A DNA stretch of 64,000 nt, taken from Oceanobacillus timonensis (GTDB lineage: Bacteria; Bacillota; Bacilli; Bacillales; Amphibacillaceae). The DNA is taken from positions 2,260,378-2,324,377 of the forward strand of contig NZ_LT800497.1 of assembly GCF_900166635.1 (NCBI RefSeq), written 5' to 3'. The position numbers and the translations under genes are program-made. The notes below the pieces were generated by a model. The model had not been told where the DNA came from. It made no database searches and saw nothing but the letters and a program-made list of their open reading frames with translations. Of this stretch, positions 58,396 to 64,000 are shown piece by piece (the stretch's first letter is position 1; each line of letters begins with the position of its first letter).

Positions 58396-59637
58396 ATGCA
58401 AGCAGATAAACTTATCATAGAAGCAGAAAAAGATTGTTTGGAAGGGCAGCAATATATCCAGGGGATTGTGGAAGAAAATCAACGGCGTGTACTGGAAGCA
58501 TTCCGAAACCATCGGATTAGCGATGCACATTTGCAGGGCACCACAGGCTATGGCTATGATGATTTGGGCAGAGAAGGCTTGGAAGCAGTGTATGCAAATG
58601 TATTTGGCGGAGAAGACGCTGTTGTACGCCCGCAAATTGTATCGGGGACGCATGCCATCACAACGGCTTTATTTGGCGTACTGCGCCCGCAAGATGAGCT
58701 TGTTTATATCACTGGACATCCATACGATACATTAGATGAGGTAATTGGCAAGCCCGGAAAGAAAGAAGGCTCACTTGCTGATTTTCAAATCGGTTATCGC
58801 GAGGTGGCTTTACAAGAGACAGGCGAAGTTGATTTTGCAGAAATAAAAAGAAGCTGGACAAAAGAAACCAAAGTCGTTGCGATTCAACGTTCCAAAGGCT
58901 ATGACGAAAGACCTTCCTTTACCATAAATGAAATCGAGGAAATGGTTGCTTTTGTAAAGGATATCGATTCGTCTGTCATTGTCTTTGTTGATAATTGTTA
59001 TGGAGAATTTACGGAGACACAAGAACCGTTACATGTTGGAGCGGACTTGATTGCCGGTTCCCTCATCAAAAATCCAGGCGGAGGTTTGGTACGGGCCGGC
59101 GGATATATTGCCGGTCGCAGTGATTTAATACATTTATGTGCAAATCGTCTGACAGCACCCGGCCTTGGCAAGGAAACTGGGGCTTCTTTAGGCATGCTTC
59201 AGGAAATGTATCAAGGATTTTTCATGGCACCGCATATTGTAGGTGAAGCTCTAAAAGGGGCACTGTTTACGGCGAGATACCTGGAACTTGCCGGTTTTCA
59301 TACTTCTCCATCGTATATGGAGAAAAGAACGGATCTGATTCAAACGGTCACTTTTGAAAATGCGGAAGAAATGATTGCATTTTGTCAGTCTGTTCAAGAA
59401 AGTTCTCCAATCAATTCTTATGTGAAGCCATACCCGAGCGATATGCCTGGTTATGAGGACCAAGTTATTATGGCTGCGGGCACATTTATCCAAGGGGCAA
59501 GCATCGAACTGTCTGCTGACGGGCCGATACGGGCTCCCTATACAGCTTATGTACAAGGCGGTTTAACCTATACACACGTGAAAATTGCAATTATTGAAGC
59601 TGTGAAAACACTAAAAAATCAAGGTTTTATTTCGTGA
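58396..59637 (+). CDS. Methionine gamma-lyase-family PLP protein (aluminium resistance protein, YnbB)
   Basis: The 413-residue protein is of the Met_gamma_lyase / aluminium-resistance family, a fold-type I PLP enzyme. The probable PLP lysine is in IAGSLIKNPGG (about residue 227), preceded by FVDNCYGEF. N-terminal TTGYGYDDLGREGLE and SGTHAITTALFG are typical. Substrate and physiological role are not established for this branch. It is two bases after hflX and upstream of glnRA, the B. subtilis order ynbA-ynbB-glnR-glnA. Confidence 0.9.
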   Translation: MQADKLIIEAEKDCLEGQQYIQGIVEENQRRVLEAFRNHRISDAHLQGTTGYGYDDLGREGLEAVYANVFGGEDAVVRPQIVSGTHAITTALFGVLRPQDELVYITGHPYDTLDEVIGKPGKKEGSLADFQIGYREVALQETGEVDFAEIKRSWTKETKVVAIQRSKGYDERPSFTINEIEEMVAFVKDIDSSVIVFVDNCYGEFTETQEPLHVGADLIAGSLIKNPGGGLVRAGGYIAGRSDLIHLCANRLTAPGLGKETGASLGMLQEMYQGFFMAPHIVGEALKGALFTARYLELAGFHTSPSYMEKRTDLIQTVTFENAEEMIAFCQSVQESSPINSYVKPYPSDMPGYEDQVIMAAGTFIQGASIELSADGPIRAPYTAYVQGGLTYTHVKIAIIEAVKTLKNQGFIS

Positions 59638-59671
59638 GATCAGGGAAAGGATTATTGATGGGCTAATTATA

Positions 59672-59688
59672 TGTTAAATAACCTAACA
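59672..59688 (+). promoter_or_regulatory. GlnR operator 1 of glnRA
   Basis: TGTTAAATAACCTAACA fits the GlnR/TnrA consensus TGTNA-N7-TNACA exactly. It lies upstream of the -35 box. Confidence 0.85.
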
Positions 59689-59693
59689 TATAA

Positions 59694-59722
59694 TTGACAA
59701 TAAAGATAACATCAATTATACT
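59694..59722 (+). promoter_or_regulatory. SigA promoter of glnRA with overlapping GlnR operator 2
   Basis: TTGACA (59694-59699) and TATACT (59717-59722) are 17 bases apart. A second GlnR site, TGACAATAAAGATAACA (59695-59711), overlaps the -35 box with one mismatch to the consensus. Two operators in tandem match B. subtilis glnRA, where GlnR bound to feedback-inhibited glutamine synthetase represses the operon. Confidence 0.85.
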
Positions 59723-59753
59723 TAATGTATCATCATAGGAAGGGGGTCCTTTT

Positions 59754-60167
59754 TTGAATGATCAGGATCGTCGTTCAATGCCCTTATTCTCTATAGGTAT
59801 AGTTATGAAATTAACCGAACTTACCGCAAGACAAATTCGTTATTATGAAGCAAATGATTTAATTGCGCCGGAAAGGACAAAAGGAAATCAACGTCTATTC
59901 TCATTTCGTGATGTGGATAAACTGCTTCAAATTAAAGACCTTTTGGACAGAGGGTTAAACATGGCTGGAATCAAGCTTTTACTGGATGAAGAAAATGAAA
60001 AAGCATTTCCAAAAGAAAAAACAGCAAATCCAGAGAAAAAAGGTTCGGCCGACCTGACTGACAAGGAACTGAGAGATATCCTCAGAAACGAATTAAATGA
60101 AGCTGGAAGATACGGGAAAGCAAGTATGAGACAAGGGGAGTTATCGCGTTTTTTCACAGGACGTTAG
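59754..60167 (+). CDS. glnR: Nitrogen repressor GlnR
   Basis: The 137-residue MerR-family regulator starts [17 protein letters not shown], then the winged helix with [15 protein letters not shown], and ends with a C-terminal tail (RQGELSRFF) that in B. subtilis GlnR is the signal-sensing, self-inhibiting part. TTG at 59754 is the start, eight bases after AAGGGGG; the next ATG is out of frame. It represses glnRA when nitrogen is plentiful. Confidence 0.96.
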   Translation: MNDQDRRSMPLFSIGIVMKLTELTARQIRYYEANDLIAPERTKGNQRLFSFRDVDKLLQIKDLLDRGLNMAGIKLLLDEENEKAFPKEKTANPEKKGSADLTDKELRDILRNELNEAGRYGKASMRQGELSRFFTGR

Positions 60168-60251
60168 AACAAAGTGATATGGAAAGCATGCTGCAATATG
60201 ATGCAGTCAAACTTTCTTTTACATTTAGTCAAGAATTTAGGAGGAGAACTG

Positions 60252-61589
60252 ATGGCTGAAAAGTTAACCAAAAAAGAAATTTTACAACAAATTGAGGAAG
60301 AAAACGTCCGATTTATTCGATTGCAATTTACAGACATGCTGGGAACAGTTAAAAATGTTGAGATTCCATTAAGCCAGCTGGATAAAGCATTAGATAATAA
60401 AATGGCTTTTGACGGGTCCAGCATTGAAGGATTTGTGCGTATTGAAGAATCTGATATGCTCTTGCATCCGGATTTGGATACATTTATTGTATTTCCTTGG
60501 ACTTCCGAAAAAGGAAAAGTAGCGCGGTTTATCTGTGACATCTATAATTCGGATGGTACGCCGTTTGCAGGATGCCCGCGTTATAATTTAAAACGTAATC
60601 TGGAAAAAATGGAAGAGGCCGGATTTGACGCATTTAATATTGGTGCAGAGCCGGAGTTTTTCCTGTTCAAACTGGATGAAAACTGGGAGCCGACACTGGA
60701 ATTAAATGACCACGGCGGTTATTTTGATCTGGCACCAACAGACTTAGGCGAAAATTGCCGTCGCGATATCGTGTTAGAGTTGGAAGAGATGGGTTTTGAA
60801 ATCGAAGCATCCCACCATGAAGTTGCTCCGGGACAGCATGAGATAGATTTTAAATATTCAGATGCATTAAAACATGCAGATGATATCCAAACATTTAAAT
60901 TGGTCGTAAAAACAATCGCCAGAAAACATAATTTACACGCGACGTTCATGCCAAAACCTCTATTTGGTGTAAATGGTTCCGGAATGCATGTTAATATGTC
61001 TTTATTCAAAGGCAAAGAAAATCAATTCTACGATACAAAAGGTGAATTGGAATTAAGTAAAACAGCTTATCAATTTACTGCCGGTATCCTGAAGCATGCA
61101 ACAAACTTTACAGCGGTGACAAACCCGACAGTAAATTCTTATAAACGTTTAGTACCTGGTTACGAAGCGCCTTGTTATGTTGCCTGGTCTGCATCTAACC
61201 GCAGCCCATTGGTACGCGTCCCAAGCTCCCGCGGATTAAGTACACGTATTGAAGTCCGCAGTGTAGACCCTTCTGCTAATCCATACATGGCGTTATCCGT
61301 CCTGCTTGCATCCGGTTTAGACGGGATAAAAAATGGATTGGATGTTCCAGAATCCGTCGACCGCAATATTTATGTGATGAACAAAAAAGAGCGGGAAGAA
61401 AATGGTGTGAAAGATTTACCATCTACCTTGAAAGAAGCGATGAATTATCTGGAACAGGATGACGTGCTGGTGGAATCACTAGGGGAGCATTTATTCGAGC
61501 ACTTTATTGAAGCGAAAGATATTGAGTGGGATATGTTCCGTACGACCGTGCACCCTTGGGAACGCGAGCAATATCTGACCAATTATTAA
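60252..61589 (+). CDS. glnA: Glutamine synthetase, type I-alpha
   Basis: Glutamate and ammonium are joined to glutamine by this 445-residue dodecameric enzyme. Landmarks are [11 protein letters not shown], the metal-binding [20 protein letters not shown], and the NRSPLVRVP loop. The length and lack of the adenylylation segment fit the Gram-positive GSI-alpha type, controlled by feedback and by GlnR/TnrA binding. The frame is open upstream, but ATG at 60252 follows AGGAGGAGA at a normal distance. Confidence 0.98.
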   Translation: MAEKLTKKEILQQIEEENVRFIRLQFTDMLGTVKNVEIPLSQLDKALDNKMAFDGSSIEGFVRIEESDMLLHPDLDTFIVFPWTSEKGKVARFICDIYNSDGTPFAGCPRYNLKRNLEKMEEAGFDAFNIGAEPEFFLFKLDENWEPTLELNDHGGYFDLAPTDLGENCRRDIVLELEEMGFEIEASHHEVAPGQHEIDFKYSDALKHADDIQTFKLVVKTIARKHNLHATFMPKPLFGVNGSGMHVNMSLFKGKENQFYDTKGELELSKTAYQFTAGILKHATNFTAVTNPTVNSYKRLVPGYEAPCYVAWSASNRSPLVRVPSSRGLSTRIEVRSVDPSANPYMALSVLLASGLDGIKNGLDVPESVDRNIYVMNKKEREENGVKDLPSTLKEAMNYLEQDDVLVESLGEHLFEHFIEAKDIEWDMFRTTVHPWEREQYLTNY

Positions 61590-61680
61590 TCTAGTAAAAC
61601 ATGATATTATCAAAGGTTTTCTTGAGCTGGTATCTCCTCAATAAAAAGAAGTTGATGCACTTTTGAAAAGCATGTAGCTC

Positions 61681-61724
61681 AAAACCCCTCAAACAGTTTA
61701 AAAAGCTGCTTGAGGGGTTTTGTG
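61681..61724 (+). terminator. Intrinsic terminator after glnA
   Basis: AAAACCCCTCAA (61681-61692) pairs with TTGAGGGGTTTT (61710-61721); CAG/CTG extends the stem. Confidence 0.9.
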
Positions 61725-61776
61725 TTATTATTAATGTTTTATCGCAGTGTAACTGGCTCGGATTACTCGCCCAATC

Positions 61777-61820
61777 AAAAAAAGCATCGAATGCGAATTG
61801 GTTGTCCGCATTCGATGCTT
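61777..61820 (-). terminator. Terminator of the aspartokinase gene
   Basis: On the minus strand AAGCATCGAATGCG pairs with CGCATTCGATGCTT and is followed by TTTTTT (plus-strand A run at 61777-61783). Confidence 0.9.
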
Positions 61821-61829
61821 CCTCATATA

Positions 61830-63224
61830 TTATTGCTGTTCTTTCGCTGATACAGCAGAAAACTCTAAATTCGATTCGTCTGTAAAAAATTCTTTATACA
61901 ACGACTGAATGGCTTTTTCCAAATCAACAGCATGAATACCGAACATCATGGATACTTCTGAAGAACCCTGGTTAATCATATCAATATTGACACCAGCTTT
62001 AGCGAAAGATGCAGTTGCTTTAGCAGCAACGCCAATTGTATTTTCTAATCCTTCGCCTACAACCATCACAACTGCCAAATCACGATGAACACTTACGGTA
62101 TCTACGTTTAATTCATCACGAATCCGGTCAATAACCACTTTTTCTTTCTCTGGTGTAAATTGATTATCTCTGAAAATAACAGACATATCATCGATTCCGG
62201 AAGGTGTATGTTCAAACGAAATCCCTTCATCCTCGAATATATTCAAAAGCTTTCTGCCAAAACCTACTTCCCGGTTCATTAAGAATTTACTTACATATAA
62301 ACTGCAAAAACCGACATCACTTGCGATACCGACAACACATTGGTCTGTTGCATCTTTTTCCGCAACAACCATCGTCCCGGGTGCATCCGGGTTATTCGTA
62401 TTTTTTATACAGACAGGAATTTGTTCTTTAAACGCCGGGATAAGTGCTTCATCGTGAAAAACAGAAAAACCGGCATAGGAAAGTTCCCGCATTTCTTTAT
62501 AAGTTAATACCGTAATATCTTTTGGATTTTTTACGAAGTTTGGATTTACTGTAAAAACGGAATCCACATCTGTGAAATTTTCATAAAGATCCGCTTTGGT
62601 TCCGGCAGCCAGAATAGCTCCCGTGATGTCCGAACCGCCCCGTGAGAACGTTACTAAATCATCATCCGCTGAATAGCCAAAGAAACCGGGGACAACAGAT
62701 ACACCTTCCCGTTCTCTTAATTGATAGATAAGAGAAAAGCTTTCTGGAAGCAATTGTGCATTGCCTGGTTCATTACTTACAAAGATACCTGCATCTTTGG
62801 GATTTACATAGCTTGCATGTAAATCGATATGTTCTAAATAAGCACTCACAATTTTAGCAGAACTGTCTTCTCCAACAGATTTTAACGCATCAAGCTGTGC
62901 CATTGGAGATATATCAAATTGGAGATATTTTTCAATGGTTTGCTGAATATCTTCCAAAATATAGTGGCCAAGATCTAAATCATCTATAATTTCCTGGAAT
63001 CTGGACATAATTTTTTGTAAAAACAAATCATAATCCTGATTATTTTGTTTGGCATAACAAAGATCGATTAATAAATCGGTCATTTTCACATCATTTGAAA
63101 ATCGTTTTCCCGGCGCGGATACAACAATCACTTTTCGGGAGGAATCGGATTTGATAATATCCGCTACCTTTTTAATTTGTGTTGCATTTGCTACAGAACT
63201 TCCTCCGAATTTTGCTACTTTCAT
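61830..63224 (-). CDS. yclM: Aspartate kinase III (YclM/ThrD type)
   Basis: The 464-residue enzyme makes aspartyl phosphate, the first step to lysine, threonine and methionine. It has KFGGSSVANATQI at the N-terminus, the VVSAPGKRF segment, SRGGSDITGAILA and NFTDVDSVF in the kinase domain, and two ACT domains at the C-terminus (MINQGSSEVSMMF). It is closest to the B. subtilis YclM isozyme as I recall it. No lysine riboswitch is visible in the 240 bases upstream. The ribosome site is weak (GGGG about 10 bases before ATG). Confidence 0.92.
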   Translation of the reverse strand: MKVAKFGGSSVANATQIKKVADIIKSDSSRKVIVVSAPGKRFSNDVKMTDLLIDLCYAKQNNQDYDLFLQKIMSRFQEIIDDLDLGHYILEDIQQTIEKYLQFDISPMAQLDALKSVGEDSSAKIVSAYLEHIDLHASYVNPKDAGIFVSNEPGNAQLLPESFSLIYQLREREGVSVVPGFFGYSADDDLVTFSRGGSDITGAILAAGTKADLYENFTDVDSVFTVNPNFVKNPKDITVLTYKEMRELSYAGFSVFHDEALIPAFKEQIPVCIKNTNNPDAPGTMVVAEKDATDQCVVGIASDVGFCSLYVSKFLMNREVGFGRKLLNIFEDEGISFEHTPSGIDDMSVIFRDNQFTPEKEKVVIDRIRDELNVDTVSVHRDLAVVMVVGEGLENTIGVAAKATASFAKAGVNIDMINQGSSEVSMMFGIHAVDLEKAIQSLYKEFFTDESNLEFSAVSAKEQQ

Positions 63225-63470
63225 TTACAAGATACCCCATTTCAAAATTCTCGCAATAAACCAGCGATTAGTCTGCAGATTTTAGCCGCATGGTATATTT
63301 TATTTTTACTAATATAACATATTTTCTGTTAAATTAAAGGGGGAAACGGAAAAAAGAAAGAAAAATGCCAAGATAACGTTTCCATTCCCCCTGATTAAAT
63401 CAATTATTACAATTTCTGTTAACCCGGAATGGGGAAACAGCAAGGAAGGTAAGACTGTGATAGCTGCTTA

Positions 63471-63704
63471 TCAGCTTGCCGATTTTTTTTCTTGATTACG
63501 CTTCTTCCTGTCCCGATAAACAATAAAGCCTGCAAGAAATATCAGTCCGCCGAGAAAAAGAATTAAACCGGCAATAAATTGAATGCTTCCATACATAAAA
63601 ACAGGATAAAATGTATCAAACAGGGTGTCACGCATTAATTTAATACCAAAAGCTGCAATTACTCCAGGAATAAATAGAATGAGTAAAGCGAGGTTTCTTT
63701 GCAT
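63471..63704 (-). CDS. DUF2627 membrane protein (YqzF-like)
   Basis: The 77-residue protein has two membrane helices (about 4-22 and 38-62), the conserved GIKLMRDTLF between them and YRDRKKRNQEKK at the end, as in B. subtilis YqzF. Function unknown. AAAGGAG precedes the ATG. In B. subtilis yqzF lies beside bkdR, which fits the divergent partial gene at the right edge. Confidence 0.85.
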   Translation of the reverse strand: MQRNLALLILFIPGVIAAFGIKLMRDTLFDTFYPVFMYGSIQFIAGLILFLGGLIFLAGFIVYRDRKKRNQEKKSAS

Positions 63705-63909
63705 AAAACTTCTGCTCCTTTATATATGTACTTTCATTAAGGTAAGACGCTTCTTCTGACTCGAAATGCTTTATTTCTAATGATTTCATTTCAACTTGCA
63801 TATCATTATATCAAAATCTGTCGATAAATAGAAATAGAATTCATTTGCTAAATTATGCATGGTAACGTATGATGAAACTGTGCAAATAAATTCAAGGTGG
63901 ATGGATAGC

Positions 63910-64000
63910 ATGAAGCAAATTCTGATAGTTGGCGCTGGTAAAGGTGGTACTGCATTATTCCACCTGTTTAAAGAAATGAAAAGCATGCAGATTCATGCAA
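63910..64000 (+). CDS. 5' end of a Rossmann-type protein, possibly a BkdR-like sigma-54 activator
   Basis: Only 30 residues are inside the window: MKQILIVGAGKGGTALFHLF and a helix. GxGKGG is a dinucleotide-binding-like loop. I recall some Bacillaceae sigma-54-dependent activators of the branched-chain dehydrogenase operon with such an N-terminal domain, and yqzF is next to bkdR in B. subtilis, so this is the likeliest identity. The central AAA+ domain is outside the window. AAGGTGG lies nine bases before ATG 63910. Confidence 0.5.
   Translation, partial: MKQILIVGAGKGGTALFHLFKEMKSMQIHA

Noticed and set aside
63225..63470. Lysine riboswitch ahead of the aspartokinase gene
   Set aside because: The region has a GGGGGAAACG/CGTTTCC hairpin only; the conserved L-box core sequences are not visible.

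Overview
This window is an ordinary chromosomal segment of an endospore-forming, low-GC Gram-positive bacterium of the Bacillaceae. Protein wording and the intergenic repeat at about 30.0-30.4 kb suggest Oceanobacillus or a close halotolerant relative; the genus is an inference from recall and was not searched. Family evidence comes from the sporulation genes (spoIVFA, spo0B, safA, spoVB, rsfA, spoVK), T-box and L21 leaders, strong AAGGAGG ribosome sites with frequent TTG/GTG starts, and the B. subtilis-like order rplU-prp-rpmA-spo0B-obg ... ruvAB-queA-tgt-yajC ... secDF-recJ-apt-relA-dtd-hisS-aspS ... cymR-iscS-mnmA-TPR-recD2 ... alaS-ireB-ruvX-yrzB-mltG-trmR-udk-greA.

Layout. 1-0.6 kb: 5' part of spoIVFA on the minus strand, divergent from the L21 leader/rplU-prp-rpmA operon. 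2.1-4.9 kb: spo0B-obg-pheA. 5.1-6.9 kb: spore coat/cortex genes safA and a YhcN-type lipoprotein. 7-12.2 kb: yebC, ruvA-ruvB-DUF2905-queA-tgt-yajC. 12.2-14.3 kb: two minus-strand membrane genes (TIGR04086 protein, spoVB). 14.4-27.1 kb: comN, secDF, a LapA-like protein, recJ-apt, relA-dtd, a 57-aa HTH ORF, and the T-box-controlled hisS-aspS operon. 27.4-31.8 kb: gdhA, 6S RNA, rsfA, a repeat-filled gap of about 0.7 kb, and rarA. 32.1-39.3 kb: cymR-iscS-mnmA-TPR-recD2, a zinc-ribbon mini-protein, and a YrrI-type permease. 39.3-48.8 kb: T-box-alaS, ireB-ruvX-yrzB, mltG, trmR, udk, greA, a DUF1510 protein, mtnN. 48.9-56 kb: gltC divergent from gltBD. 56-61.7 kb: spoVK, hflX, a methionine gamma-lyase-like enzyme, and glnRA with two operators. 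61.8-64 kb: aspartokinase III, DUF2627, and the start of a gene probably encoding a BkdR-like regulator.

Functional themes. Translation and its quality control dominate: ribosomal proteins and Prp processing, four tRNA-modification genes (queA, tgt, mnmA, trmR), three synthetases, dtd, relA. Recombination and repair are represented by ruvAB, recJ, rarA, recD2 and ruvX. The second half carries a full ammonium-assimilation set (gdhA, gltBD with gltC, glnRA), which may matter for glutamate supply in a salt-tolerant cell.

I found no phage, defence island, CRISPR, insertion sequence, rRNA or tRNA gene. The features most worth a second look are regulatory or comparative: a hisS-aspS T box that reads tRNA-Asp by two independent elements, a hairpin that buries the ribosome site of the YrrI-type permease, a family of palindromic intergenic repeats around rarA, trmR without its trhP partners, and spoIVFA turned around relative to rplU.
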